Origin: Longimicrobium sp.
Lineage (GTDB): Bacteria; Gemmatimonadota; Gemmatimonadetes; Longimicrobiales; Longimicrobiaceae
Assembly: GCF_036388275.1 (NCBI RefSeq)
Contig: NZ_DASVSF010000108.1
Location: forward strand, 1 to 64,000
DNA: 64,000 nt
Direction: 5' to 3'
Below the pieces are notes generated by a model. The model searched no databases, was not told the origin of the DNA, and saw nothing but the letters and a program-made list of their open reading frames with translations. Positions 37,020-45,345 of the stretch are shown here, piece after piece. Every line of letters starts with the position of its first letter. The first letter of the stretch is position 1. A program made the translations under genes and the position numbers.

Positions 37020-38240
37020 TCAGTGTGGTTTGTGCAGCGGATAGGAGCGGACGTGCTCGACGTCGAACTCATCCGACCAGACGCCGGTCACATGCTCGCG
37101 CCCGATGTCCGTCGCCCGGAAGCCATCGGGAAGCCTGACCGTTCCGAGCAGCCGCCCTGACTGCTGAAATACCGCCCACGTACTGCCGGGGCTGCCGAGC
37201 TCCTGGTAGTCCTGTACCCAGAGGTTTCCGTCCGCATCGGTCAGCATGGCCGAGAAGGCCGGCAGGTACGGGGGACGGGGCATTCCCTGCAGGGCTTCGC
37301 CTAAGCGGGGGAAGCTCTCAACGAAGCGATCGAGGTGCGCCTGGGTGAAAGGCCGGCGCGGAACGTCTCTCCGGATGATCCGCTCAAGCCGCCCAGCTTC
37401 TCCATACTGCCGGATCTGATATGCGTCCGTGCTGCCGACATAGATGTGGGAGCCGTGGGCGGTGGCGCTCGGCGCCGGGGCGAAGGGCACCGTAATGCGG
37501 GAGACTCGACGGCCTGAGATGCGCTGGAACTGCGTAGTCCCCGGGCCAGTATGGATCGTGTCCATCCGGCTGCCCTCGCGCGAGAAGCGCACATAGGCCA
37601 CGGAATCGCGGCTCACGCCTTCCCGCGGCGCAGCGGGGCGGTGCACGCCCATGATGAACGAGCCATCTTTCAGCACCCCGACCAGCACGGCTCCGGGACC
37701 GACCGAACGGATCGAAACCGACCGGGCGACCCTGCCCTCCGGGCTGATGATCGTAAAGCGGCCGTTCCCGGCGTCGAGCACCGCCAGCGAGTCACCGGGG
37801 AAAGAGACGAGCGCCTCGAGGCTGCGGAATTCTTCCGGTCCTCGGCCTGCGCGCCCCGCAGTGGCGAGCAGGCGTCCGCTCCGATCGAAAACATGCACCT
37901 GGCTGGAGCCGCCGTTGCCGACCGCGATCTTGCCGTCAGCCAGGCGGATCGCCCCTGCAACACCGTGCAGCTGGTGCCCGGGCTGATTCTCTGAGCCGAT
38001 ATCGACAACCGGCTCGCTTCCCACACTCCATTCTGCACCTTGCGGCCAGACGGCCGCGGCGTTTTCGACGATCGCCGGCTCACCTTGGCTTGGGCGAGCA
38101 TCCCGCTCGGAACCGCAGGCGGCCAGCACGAACGAGAGCAGAATCGCCGTTCCAATGAGTTGGACGCGGTGGCAAGGTTGGGCGCTGTGATCGCTAGACA
38201 CGGGAGGGGAGGGCACTCGGATCAGGTGTAACGGGAGCAT
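37020..38240 (-). CDS. Six-bladed beta-propeller lipoprotein (copy 2)
   Basis: A 406-residue protein from ATG 38240. A lipobox lies at LIGTAILLSFVLAAC. Propeller blades follow: IRLADGKIAVGNGGSSQVHV, FDRSGRLLATAGRAGRGPEE, FRSLEALVSFPGDSLAVLDA, MLTDADGNLWVQDYQ, and a last blade SGRLLGTVRLPDGFRATDIG. The GRAGRGPEEF motif is shared with the neighbour at 35736-36977, so they are tandem paralogues with different anchoring. Proteins of this type are often encoded beside small cysteine-containing exported peptides in Bacteroidota; here such a peptide gene is 2.2 kb away. Confidence 0.84.
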   Translation of the reverse strand: MLPLHLIRVPSPPVSSDHSAQPCHRVQLIGTAILLSFVLAACGSERDARPSQGEPAIVENAAAVWPQGAEWSVGSEPVVDIGSENQPGHQLHGVAGAIRLADGKIAVGNGGSSQVHVFDRSGRLLATAGRAGRGPEEFRSLEALVSFPGDSLAVLDAGNGRFTIISPEGRVARSVSIRSVGPGAVLVGVLKDGSFIMGVHRPAAPREGVSRDSVAYVRFSREGSRMDTIHTGPGTTQFQRISGRRVSRITVPFAPAPSATAHGSHIYVGSTDAYQIRQYGEAGRLERIIRRDVPRRPFTQAHLDRFVESFPRLGEALQGMPRPPYLPAFSAMLTDADGNLWVQDYQELGSPGSTWAVFQQSGRLLGTVRLPDGFRATDIGREHVTGVWSDEFDVEHVRSYPLHKPH

Positions 38241-38541
38241 CCGAAGTGTATCGGCCTGGCTGAGTGCTGGCAAGGCAAAAACGACGATTCCGGGCGGCAA
38301 ACGACGGGGGCGAAGAATTTGATGCCTCGCAACACTCGGCTAAAAGGACAAGCACTGTATCGATAGGGAAGCTGCTTGGGCAGCCCCTCCAGACCTCCAA
38401 AGCGCTTTGTCGCTTGGCGGCCAGGACGGGATTGGCGGCGATGCAGTTGAAGGTTACGTTCCGAGGGGAATCCGACTAGTCTTTCCCGGTCATGGCGGAA
38501 TCAACCTCCTGTTCGGCCCAGGTTCTTTGCGAATCTCTCCA

Positions 38542-39585
38542 ATGCTTCAACGACTGGTGTCCTGCTTCTGCCCTCGTGGCCGATCCATCCTTCCCATCGC
38601 CATCGTGCTCACCATGGCGCTCGTTGCGCCGGCCACGAGCCAGGTTCAGGGCACGGTGATCGAGCCGTCCGGGCGACCTGTCTCCGGAGTGGTCGTCGAA
38701 GCGTGGGTTGGTGGCCAAACCGTGGAGAGCGTACAGACGGATGAGCAGGGGCGCTTCACCATCTCCGGCCGCGCCCAGGTTTCGGGGGCTGTTTTCCTGA
38801 GCTTCCGGGGGATGGGCTATCGCACCCGAACCATGGCGCTTCCCTCCCAGGATTCAAGGCTCCAGGTAGTATTGGAGGCGGCGCCCCTGGCGCTGGCTCC
38901 CGTGATCGTCTCTGCCGCGCCGCGCCGCCTCTGCCCCAACGTGGAAAATTCCCGGGCACGCATGCTTTGGGAGCGCATGCGCAGCCGCTATTGGCCGGAG
39001 CACGCGGATACGGTGTTCATCTTCGGCTTCCACGAGGTGCGCCGGGGGACAGGAACCAAGCAGGAGCTCGACCAGGCCGAAACGGGACGGTCCAGCCGCG
39101 GCTGGACCACCAGCGCCCTGGTCACGGCCCCACCTTGGGCTATGGCGCGCTCTGGATATGCCACTCCCGCGGCTGGTGGGGCCGGTGAGCGGACGGCCTT
39201 CTGGAACTATCGAGCCCTGGACTTCGGCCAGATGCAGGACTTCACCGGCACGTACTTCGGGCAAGCTCATACCTTTGCCCTGCTGCAGGCCGGGCCGACC
39301 GAGATGATGATCAGCTTCTGCCCGCGAAGCCGGCAGCCACTGGTTGGGCAGATCGAGGGGGTTCTGAGATTATCGGGAGATACGATCCTGGCGAACGCGC
39401 GCTGGGCGTTCCGCACTCCACGCCCGGATGAGGATGCGGGCGGCGAGGCGTCCTACTACCAACCCGAGTCAGCCACGGGACGAGCTCTGCTGGCTCACCA
39501 AACACGGTTCTGGAGGAAGACTACAGGGGGCCGCTACTACTTCGAGAGGCACGAGTTCGTCGATTGGCGTCGGTGGAGCCGATAG
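38542..39585 (+). CDS. Secreted protein with N-terminal carboxypeptidase-regulatory-like domain
   Basis: A 347-residue protein from ATG 38542. The signal peptide (ILPIAIVLTMALVAPATSQ) is followed by one CarboxypepD_reg/CNA-B-like beta-sandwich at residues 36-110: VQGTVIEPSGRPVSGVVVEA, TDEQGRFTISG, FRGMGYRTRTMALP, LQVVLEAAPLALAPVIV. The segment LAPVIVSA resembles the link into a TonB plug in receptor proteins, but no barrel follows. Residues 130-347 form a beta-rich domain of unknown family (FWNYRALDFGQMQDF, ARWAFRTPRPDEDAGGEASY). This is seen often in Gemmatimonadota. The function is unknown. Confidence 0.75.
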   Translation: MLQRLVSCFCPRGRSILPIAIVLTMALVAPATSQVQGTVIEPSGRPVSGVVVEAWVGGQTVESVQTDEQGRFTISGRAQVSGAVFLSFRGMGYRTRTMALPSQDSRLQVVLEAAPLALAPVIVSAAPRRLCPNVENSRARMLWERMRSRYWPEHADTVFIFGFHEVRRGTGTKQELDQAETGRSSRGWTTSALVTAPPWAMARSGYATPAAGGAGERTAFWNYRALDFGQMQDFTGTYFGQAHTFALLQAGPTEMMISFCPRSRQPLVGQIEGVLRLSGDTILANARWAFRTPRPDEDAGGEASYYQPESATGRALLAHQTRFWRKTTGGRYYFERHEFVDWRRWSR

Positions 39586-39607
39586 GCGCCGCCCAAAGGG
39601 TGGAATG

Positions 39608-40267
39608 TCAGTTCACTCGCTGCTCTTTAGCAGCTTCGATCCGCTTGGCCAATTCAGCCACAGAAATGATTCCTGAAACCTTTACGCCGTTGATGAGGCT
39701 GGTCGGGGTCATTTCCATCCCGATGGCCCGCCCGTCCCGCCGGTCCGACTCGATCCGCGCGGCATGCGCCTTCGTTTTCATGCACCGGGCGAACCCGGTC
39801 TGATCAGGCACGCCAGCCCCGGTGGCAAACGCGACCCACGGAATCGTGCCAATGGAGTCCTGCCTGGCAAAAAGCAGGTCCCGGACTTGTTGATACCGTC
39901 CCTGTTCACGTGCGCATTCGGCTGTCATTGCCGCTTCGTACGAATGCGGGTAGCGATCGATGGGAAAGTGCCGGTGGGCGATCGCCACGTCGTTGGGATA
40001 GAGTTCTCGAACGCGGTCGAGGGTGTCTGCGTACGCCCTACAGGCCGGGCACTGGAAGTCGGAGTATTCGATGATCGTCAGCGCCGCCGCGTGCGCTCCG
40101 ACAGGCTCTCGGTCGTCCAGGTACCGCTGCCATCCTTCGATCAGAGTTCCGTCGGTAACGACCGTGTGGCTCTCGCGAGCGAACTGGCGCCGCACGACGA
40201 GCCCGGTGGTCACAAGAGCTGCGCCGGCCATTACAACCACAGCAACGTTCAGAAGGCGCTCCCGCAT
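39608..40267 (-). CDS. DsbA-like thioredoxin-fold disulfide oxidoreductase
   Basis: A 219-residue protein with an N-terminal membrane anchor or signal (VAVVVMAGAALVTTGLVV). The thioredoxin fold with helical insertion shows the active site FQCPACRAY (C73, C76) after IIEYSD, DVAIAHRHFPI as a DsbA-type strand, and the cis-proline loop MTPTSLING near the C-terminus. It resembles the DsbA/BdbD group that oxidises or isomerises exported proteins. Immediately upstream on the same strand is a secreted six-cysteine peptide gene, a plausible substrate. Confidence 0.88.
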   Translation of the reverse strand: MRERLLNVAVVVMAGAALVTTGLVVRRQFARESHTVVTDGTLIEGWQRYLDDREPVGAHAAALTIIEYSDFQCPACRAYADTLDRVRELYPNDVAIAHRHFPIDRYPHSYEAAMTAECAREQGRYQQVRDLLFARQDSIGTIPWVAFATGAGVPDQTGFARCMKTKAHAARIESDRRDGRAIGMEMTPTSLINGVKVSGIISVAELAKRIEAAKEQRVN

Positions 40268-40415
40268 GTTCCTGATCGAGGTGGAGTCGGCTGAATTGCC
40301 CTGGCGTTTCCGGTCGGATATCCAGCGCGCGTTGAGAGCGTCTCGCGCAAGACGATGCCACAGAGACTGTCGTCCTGCGCGAGCACCTTGCTAGATCAAC
40401 AGTCGGATTTCACGC

Positions 40416-40601
40416 TCAGCCGCACTCGATTTTGTCCGAGCAGACCCTCGTGCCACCTACGTTATCGCACTTGCAGCCTTCGATCACACGGCAGCCGTTC
40501 GGAACGGGGCTGCACGGCACCAGCTCGGTCTGCGCCCACAGGAGGGTGGACCCGCCAGCGACGGTCACGAGGGTACAGGCCAGGAGGAACAGCTTCTTCA
40601 T
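40416..40601 (-). CDS. Secreted six-cysteine peptide
   Basis: A 61-residue product from ATG 40601. Residues 1-23 are a signal peptide (MKKLFLLACTLVTVAGGSTL, LWAQ). The mature 38 residues read TELVPCSPVPNGCRVIEGCK then CDNVGGTRVCSDKIECG, with six cysteines, enough for three disulfides. The organisation (short exported peptide with Cys-rich end, neighbouring thioredoxin-fold protein and six-bladed propellers) recalls NVEALA-type peptides of Bacteroidota, though the NVEAL motif itself is absent. The DsbA-like gene lies 148 bases downstream. Likely role: extracellular or periplasmic peptide; activity unknown. Confidence 0.7.
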   Translation of the reverse strand: MKKLFLLACTLVTVAGGSTLLWAQTELVPCSPVPNGCRVIEGCKCDNVGGTRVCSDKIECG

Positions 40602-40792
40602 GGTGGGCTCCACAGAAGGGTGAGGAAGACGTACCAGCAGGTGTCGGAAAGGGTAACGGATACGGCTGAGGCAGGCAAGCGGCGCGGCGAACTCTTTCAG
40701 ACGCACTTGATTTGCGGTGCGACTGGAGCGGGACTCCTCCCATCGGCGCGTGATGGCCGCGGATCGGCCGCGCTTGGCTGCCAGCCACCACG

Positions 40793-40827
40793 AAGCGGCG
40801 CGGCCCCGCCCAGGAGCCGCGCCGCTT
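40793..40827. terminator. G-type hairpin next to a decayed gene copy
   Basis: AAGCGGCGCGGC (40793-40804) pairs with GCCGCGCCGCTT (40816-40827), followed by ACGTTGA, exactly as at 44694-44730. Confidence 0.8.
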
Positions 40828-40844
40828 ACGTTGATGCTTCCTGC

Positions 40845-40980
40845 TTACGCGGCGAGCCGCCGCACCACCTCCACAGCGCCCCGCTTGTACACCGTCACGT
40901 AGACCAGCTTCCCCTCCGGATCGATCACCATCCAGTAGCGGCCCCAGCGAGCCTGCGCCTTACCTGGCGGCGACTAGCTC
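40845..40980 (-). pseudogene. Decayed 3' copy of the 56-aa protein gene
   Basis: The - strand reads ...RYWMVIDPEGKLVYVTVYKR then GAVEVVRRLAA and TAA at 40845, nearly identical to the C-terminal two-thirds of the protein at 44749-44919. Upstream of about 40960 the similarity stops, and an in-frame TAG removes any start. The adjacent hairpin is also shared with the intact gene. In the rest of 40602-41231 nothing else was recognised. Confidence 0.8.
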
Positions 40981-41231
40981 GATTGCGGCGGTAGCGCGAA
41001 CGTCCGGCGATTTTGCGGAAGGGCCTTGGCAGCCGCGGCGCTCTTACGCGGCAGTGGAGGCTGCGCGATGAGTCGCCGGGGACGGTCGATGTTATGGCGC
41101 CGACCGGCCCATTCTACAAATGTGGCGATTTAGGTGCGTGCTCCTTAGTTTTCCTCCCCCTGCCTCGGACAACCAAGTTCATCCGTACCCGCCGGGACAA
41201 CGCTTTAGTGAATACGTGCTTTCCAAAATCG

Positions 41232-43151
41232 ATGTTCCTTAACTCTGCAACTGGTGAGCTACCCGTGCACGACATCGGAACCGACAAGAGCACACCCGCC
41301 GCCAGGCGGGGCCGCAGAGCCCGGGGCCTCACTGAGGCAGCCCAGCCGCCGAAAGCCGGAAGCGATACGGCCAGCGGCAGCCGAAGGGACAGGACTTCAT
41401 CATGGTTTGCGTCATTGATCACGGCCGTTGTTGTCCTCGGCGGTTGCGATGCATTCCCGCCAACGGCGGCGGATTCGCCCCGCATCGTGCCCGTTGGAGA
41501 GCCCGTGGAATTTTCCAGTCCCGTGGACCCGACTGGCTTCTCCGCGAGCGGAACCATTGCTACGGCACCTGACAATGGAGATGCCACGATGGGCCAGCTA
41601 AGCTGGCGAGACATCGGGGTTGCATTCGGGCAGGAAATGTGGATTCGGGTCCGCACGACGGGGCAGGTTTCGTGGTCACCATTGTACGACAACTTCAGGG
41701 ACTGCGGAGGCGCGTTCTGCACCGGTGGTGATGCCGGCCCTGCGTTTGGAACGGGCTCGGCTGGTGGGGCCGGCATAGGCCAGTTCGGCGCGTTGCGAGT
41801 ACACGTTCGTGCAGTTGGGCCTGATGGGGGCGGCTCTTCATGGTCGCCGCTCGTCACACCGGATGGACAGTTGGAGGCGGTGATGCATGTTCGCCCCGGT
41901 TGGAAGTTGCAGGCGATGCGCGACGGCATGCCCGGCCAGCCGAACTGTCTGGCATGCCCCGACCCCTACCAGAGGGGCCGGATGGCGGGGTACTCGATCA
42001 GCGGCGAAACCCGAATCCTTGCTGAGAAGGTAACGCTCATCCAGGTGGAGGCGCGTGAAAGCGTCGTGGCACCGGGACAGCCGGTCACGTTCGACGTCGT
42101 CACGTATCCGGGCACGGCAGAACTCGTCTGGAGATTTCTGCGAGAGGACGTGAACGAATGGGTGTACCCTGACGAGTGCCGTCGAATGACGGCCAGCTGC
42201 ACGTTTGTGCCGCCGAGCGGCGGAAGAATGCAGGTCTATGGACGGTGGTACCTGCTCCGCGAGGATTACTACGCGACCAGCAATTCGATTACGGTACGTG
42301 AGGCTGCGCTGTCGCTGGAGTGCACCCCTAACCCGGTGACACGGGGGAATGAGATGAACTGCACCGCGAAGCCAGAACCTGTGACGGCCCAGCTCACGAA
42401 CGTACGGTGGACCTTCATTGATACAGCCGGGAACAACATCCCCGGTCCTAATGGGGACCGCGTGACTTGGGGCGGTATCATGGTGGTCGGCGGGACCATG
42501 CACGTGTCGGCCGAAGTCAATGGCGTGCCACTCGGCGCCGAGCCAGTTGAGGTGAGAGTTGAACGCCGAGCCGATTGGCGAGTTTCGTTCCCTGCGATGC
42601 CGGAGCCGGAGCCGAGTTCAGCGCTCCCGTATCCGCCCGTCACGACTCCTGGCGGTGCGGTTGGAGAGGGCGTGTTTGGGCAATATGTTTACTCATACGG
42701 GTTTCCAGCGGGCCCTCTCGGGGGCGGAACCGGTCCGAATCGGAACTGGTACTACTTGAGGGCACCGCTGGAGATCAATGAACCGCACATCCTCATCAAC
42801 CCAGGCCTCTACCCAGATGATCCATTCTTCCGTGCGCAGCGGGGTGGCTTGGACCAAGATGGCTACAGGCGCTGTGATGCGGCTTTCATGAGATCGGCAT
42901 TCGCGTCGGTTGTGGCACATGAACGTGGGCACCATCAGATTGCTGCCGAGTTCTTCGGAACCGCTGGCTCTGAGATGCTGGAGGCCGCTACGGTCTACTC
43001 GCCGCCGACTCAGGACGCAGGAGAAGTGACGGACATTCTACTCGCCCCGACGATCACGGCCTTGGAGGGTCGGCAGTCTGGATTCGATGACAAGAACAAG
43101 CTGATGCTTACGTGCAAGCTGCAGCCCTCCCGAACCACAGGCGACCGATGA
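41232..43151 (+). CDS. Secreted putative zinc protease-like protein with Ig-like domains (HERGH motif)
   Basis: About 639 residues if ATG 41232 is used. A hydrophobic stretch with lipobox (WFASLITAVVVLGGC) lies about 70 residues in, preceded by SRRDRTSSW, so the true start is unclear; GTG 41265 is an alternative. Two beta-sandwich regions follow (EARESVVAPGQPVTFDVVTY; SLECTPNPVTRGNEMNCTAK), each with a cysteine pair. Near the C-terminus is VVAHERGHHQIAAEFF with MLEAATV about 15 residues on, resembling the HExxH plus downstream Glu of gluzincins. Catalysis is unproven. The stop overlaps the next ATG (ATGA), so the two genes are coupled. Confidence 0.68.
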   Translation: MFLNSATGELPVHDIGTDKSTPAARRGRRARGLTEAAQPPKAGSDTASGSRRDRTSSWFASLITAVVVLGGCDAFPPTAADSPRIVPVGEPVEFSSPVDPTGFSASGTIATAPDNGDATMGQLSWRDIGVAFGQEMWIRVRTTGQVSWSPLYDNFRDCGGAFCTGGDAGPAFGTGSAGGAGIGQFGALRVHVRAVGPDGGGSSWSPLVTPDGQLEAVMHVRPGWKLQAMRDGMPGQPNCLACPDPYQRGRMAGYSISGETRILAEKVTLIQVEARESVVAPGQPVTFDVVTYPGTAELVWRFLREDVNEWVYPDECRRMTASCTFVPPSGGRMQVYGRWYLLREDYYATSNSITVREAALSLECTPNPVTRGNEMNCTAKPEPVTAQLTNVRWTFIDTAGNNIPGPNGDRVTWGGIMVVGGTMHVSAEVNGVPLGAEPVEVRVERRADWRVSFPAMPEPEPSSALPYPPVTTPGGAVGEGVFGQYVYSYGFPAGPLGGGTGPNRNWYYLRAPLEINEPHILINPGLYPDDPFFRAQRGGLDQDGYRRCDAAFMRSAFASVVAHERGHHQIAAEFFGTAGSEMLEAATVYSPPTQDAGEVTDILLAPTITALEGRQSGFDDKNKLMLTCKLQPSRTTGDR

Positions 43152-43765
43152 AGAGATTCCTGTTCGTGGCGGCCGCGACGGTGCTCGCGGCTGGTACTCT
43201 TGACGGTCAGGCTACCCCTGACTCGGTGAAGCATCGGAACGACTGCCGGTTAGCGCGGCAGGTAGTCGTTACTGGCCACCCTGTGCCCCATCTCCGCTGG
43301 GCACTTGGTTATCTCGCGGGGTGCGGTGCCGGAGAGCAAGGAGCGGCCGTAGCCCAAGCCGTCCGTCGGCTTCGTGCGGAGACCGACACGTCTGTTCTGC
43401 GACCCTACTGGTCCGTCACGGGCTACCTGCTGGATCGGCGACTCTTCGAAGCAGCCGAAGAGATCGCGATCGATCGGTCGGCCAGTACGCAGGCGCGTGT
43501 TTTCGCGACATCAGCCCTCATTAGCGTGGTGCGACCGGGGTTCATCTCCGATTACAGCCAATTGGTGGGTGGCTTCAGGCCGGACGGCCTTGTTGCAGGG
43601 GGGTGCTGGAGCGTTGCCTCGGGGAAATTCCAAAGGACAGACACGCCGCTACCCGTCGATTACCAGGAACGAATCGCCGCCGTCCGGCAGCGTCTCCGAG
43701 GGGATCCCACTGAGCCTCTCGACGTTCGCACAGCCGCCACATGTCTCCTGCCAAGGAGGAGGTAG
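43148..43765 (+). CDS. Secreted HEAT-like helical protein, unknown function
   Basis: A 205-residue protein whose ATG overlaps the stop of the HERGH-motif gene by four bases. The signal peptide is KRFLFVAAATVLAAGTLDGQ. The remainder is helical: HLRWALGYLAGCGAGEQGAA, VAQAVRRLRAETD, DRRLFEAAEEIAIDRSASTQ, ARVFATSALISVV. This spacing resembles HEAT-type repeats. Four cysteines (NDCRLA, AGCGA, GGCWS, ATCLL) could form disulfides. It is presumably a partner of the coupled upstream protein; function unknown. Confidence 0.7.
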   Translation: MKRFLFVAAATVLAAGTLDGQATPDSVKHRNDCRLARQVVVTGHPVPHLRWALGYLAGCGAGEQGAAVAQAVRRLRAETDTSVLRPYWSVTGYLLDRRLFEAAEEIAIDRSASTQARVFATSALISVVRPGFISDYSQLVGGFRPDGLVAGGCWSVASGKFQRTDTPLPVDYQERIAAVRQRLRGDPTEPLDVRTAATCLLPRRR

Positions 43766-43903
43766 GGCGAGATAGCAAGGGCCGCCGCCGTATTTGATCC
43801 GATCATCCCCGCCGGCCGCGTGCTGAACGAGCTTGTGTACCGGCGGACGCCAGGGAAGCCGCGCATGCCACCGGTAAAGTGGCTCCCTTCCAGCAGGCTA
43901 CGC

Positions 43904-43970
43904 CGCTTACGTTGAAGCTCACTTGGCTACGCCGCGAGCCCCCGCACCACCTCGACCGCGCCCCGCTTGA
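43904..43970 (-). pseudogene. Second decayed 3' copy of the 56-aa protein gene
   Basis: The - strand encodes IKRGAVEVVRGLAA and TAG (43927-43929), the last 14 residues of the 56-aa protein with one change. It is flanked by CTACGCCGCTTACGTTGAAG, a remnant of the G-type hairpin context. No start or upstream homology remains. Confidence 0.75.
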
Positions 43971-44152
43971 TAGGTGGGCTGCCGCGCGGCGTTGCGCGTC
44001 TCGGCAGGTATCGGCAACATAAGGATCGCGAGCCCGCGTCCGCGTTGCGAGGACACCGCCAGCGTGCCCGCTTCACTTCCGCGCTCGGCTTCGTTTCCGT
44101 CGACACGCAAACCGCGCGGGCTTACATACTACGACGAGTATCCCTGCTCGAG

Positions 44153-44653
44153 ATGAGCTTACCATCCGCGGCGCATCTCGCCTTCTGGAACGATCCCGAC
44201 GAGCTGTTGCAGGCGCTGTATCGGTTGGGCCGCGAGCCCGTGCCGGAGTTGCGCGAAGCCCTACGCCAACTGCTGGACCACGCCGATCCCGATATCCGCG
44301 AAGAGGCAATCCGGGTGCTCGCCACACGCTGGAAGGACGAATCTGCACGGCTGCGGGCTTTCGACATGCTGCGCAACGATCCCACTCCTATGGTGCGGAG
44401 CGCTGCGGCATTCGCCATCGGCGGAACGTCGACCAGCGCATCGCGCAATCGCGATACGCGGTTGCTGCTATCAGTACTCCGCGACGTAGCGCAACCGATG
44501 GACGTCAGGCGTGCAGCATACGACGCGCTCATCATCGCGCACCGCAAAGGTGCCGGGGAAAAAAGTTGGCCGTTTCCAAGCCATAGATCTGAGTTCGACC
44601 CTGTTCGCAGCGTCGATTGGGAGTGGCTGAGGTCGCTGGAGGAGGCCGGCTGA
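44153..44653 (+). CDS. HEAT-repeat-like protein
   Basis: A 166-residue protein from ATG 44153 (MSLPSAAHLAFWND). No signal peptide is present. The helical repeats are clear: LREALRQLLDHADPDIREEA, IRVLATRWKDESARLRAFDM, LRNDPTPMVRSAAAFAIGG, LLSVLRDVAQPMDVRRAAYD. They match HEAT repeats (L...L.D.D..VR..A...L). It would be a cytosolic protein-binding scaffold. A longer upstream frame exists to 43967 but overlaps the decayed gene copy. It is followed by a G-type hairpin. The partner is unknown. Confidence 0.75.
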   Translation: MSLPSAAHLAFWNDPDELLQALYRLGREPVPELREALRQLLDHADPDIREEAIRVLATRWKDESARLRAFDMLRNDPTPMVRSAAAFAIGGTSTSASRNRDTRLLLSVLRDVAQPMDVRRAAYDALIIAHRKGAGEKSWPFPSHRSEFDPVRSVDWEWLRSLEEAG

Positions 44654-44693
44654 CGGCACGGCGGGTGAGCAGGGTCACGGGACCAACCTGAAT

Positions 44694-44730
44694 AAAAGCG
44701 GCGCGGCCCCGTTCAGGAGCCGCGCCGCTT
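44694..44730. terminator. G-type hairpin shared by convergent genes
   Basis: AAAAGCGGCGCGGC (44694-44707) pairs with GCCGCGCCGCTT (44719-44730), between the HEAT-like gene and the 56-aa gene. Confidence 0.85.
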
Positions 44731-44748
44731 ACGTTGAAGCTCATCTGC

Positions 44749-44919
44749 CTACGCGGCGAGCCGCCGCACCACCTCCACCGCGCCCCGCTTGTACACCGTC
44801 ACGCACACCAGCTTCCCCTCCGGGTCGACCACCATCCAGTAGCGGCTCCCGTCGTACTTCGCGACCACGAATCCGCTCGGCTTGGGGTCCGCGGGTGGGG
44901 CTGCGGGCAATCTGGGCAT
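44749..44919 (-). CDS. 56-aa protein of unknown function (intact member of a locally duplicated family)
   Basis: Starts at ATG 44919 with a strong GGAGGT ribosome-binding site six bases upstream. The sequence is MPRLPAAPPADPKPSGFVVA, then KYDGSRYWMVVDPEGKLVCV, then TVYKRGAVEVVRRLAA: a Pro-rich head and a compact beta-beta-alpha-like body. No signal or membrane segment. Two 3' fragments of the same gene (40845-40980 and 43927-43970) lie within 4 kb. A near-consensus promoter lies about 140 bases upstream. The KYDGSRYWMVVDPEGKLV core suggests a small single-domain fold. Function unknown; repeated decay suggests an accessory or mobile role. Confidence 0.75.
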   Translation of the reverse strand: MPRLPAAPPADPKPSGFVVAKYDGSRYWMVVDPEGKLVCVTVYKRGAVEVVRRLAA

Positions 44920-45063
44920 CGTGCACCTCCAATGGGCTTGACCCTCGGCGCCCGGCAGGGCTACTCTTGGTGAGCGGGCGGCCTTCGGGTCGGTTCGCGG
45001 TAAGGCTGTCGGCCGTCTCTTGGCGGGGATACCGGCAGCCTTGCTTTTCGCCCTGCTGTCTAT

Positions 45064-45092
45064 ATCATAATCGACAGACCGACGTTTGTCAA
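45064..45092 (-). promoter_or_regulatory. Near-consensus sigma-70 promoter for the 56-aa gene
   Basis: On the - strand TTGACA (45092-45087), a 17-bp spacer and TATGAT (45069-45064). It lies between the divergent HTH gene (start 45110) and the 56-aa gene. TCGACA occurs on the + strand at 45071-45076 and 45101-45106 and could serve as an operator half-site. Confidence 0.78.
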
Positions 45093-45109
45093 CCTCTGCA
45101 TCGACAAAA

Positions 45110-45343
45110 ATGGACTTCAAAACGGCTACGGACCGGGTCGCCGGCTGCATCAGCCACGCCGAGATCGCAGAAGCAGCAGGGGTCTCAATTCAGACGATCA
45201 GGCAGGCCCGGATGGATCCGGGCTCAGCCAGCTATAGAAACCCGCCCGCAGGGTGGCAGGCCGTCCTTGTGGCGTTAGCACGCAAGCGATCCGAGGACTT
45301 AGCCGATTTCGCTAAACAGCTACACGCTAGTTCTCTGCAGTGA
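45110..45343 (+). CDS. Small helix-turn-helix protein at the edge of the methyltransferase cassette
   Basis: A 77-residue protein (MDFKTATDRV...). Residues 12-45 form an HTH of the Cro/C1 type: ISHAEIAEAAGVSIQTIRQA. The C-terminal part is helical (WQAVLVALARKRSEDLADFA). GTG 45086 is an alternative start adding eight residues. It ends 2 bases before the stop of the HEPN nuclease gene on the opposite strand, so the two genes converge tightly. It may regulate the divergent promoter at 45064-45092 or the cassette. Confidence 0.75.
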   Translation: MDFKTATDRVAGCISHAEIAEAAGVSIQTIRQARMDPGSASYRNPPAGWQAVLVALARKRSEDLADFAKQLHASSLQ

Positions 45344-45345
45344 CC

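Noticed and set aside
41265..41445. Twin-arginine export of the HERGH-motif protein.
   Set aside because: SRRDRTSSW only loosely fits the Tat consensus and the following segment ends in a lipobox, so Sec lipoprotein export is at least as likely.
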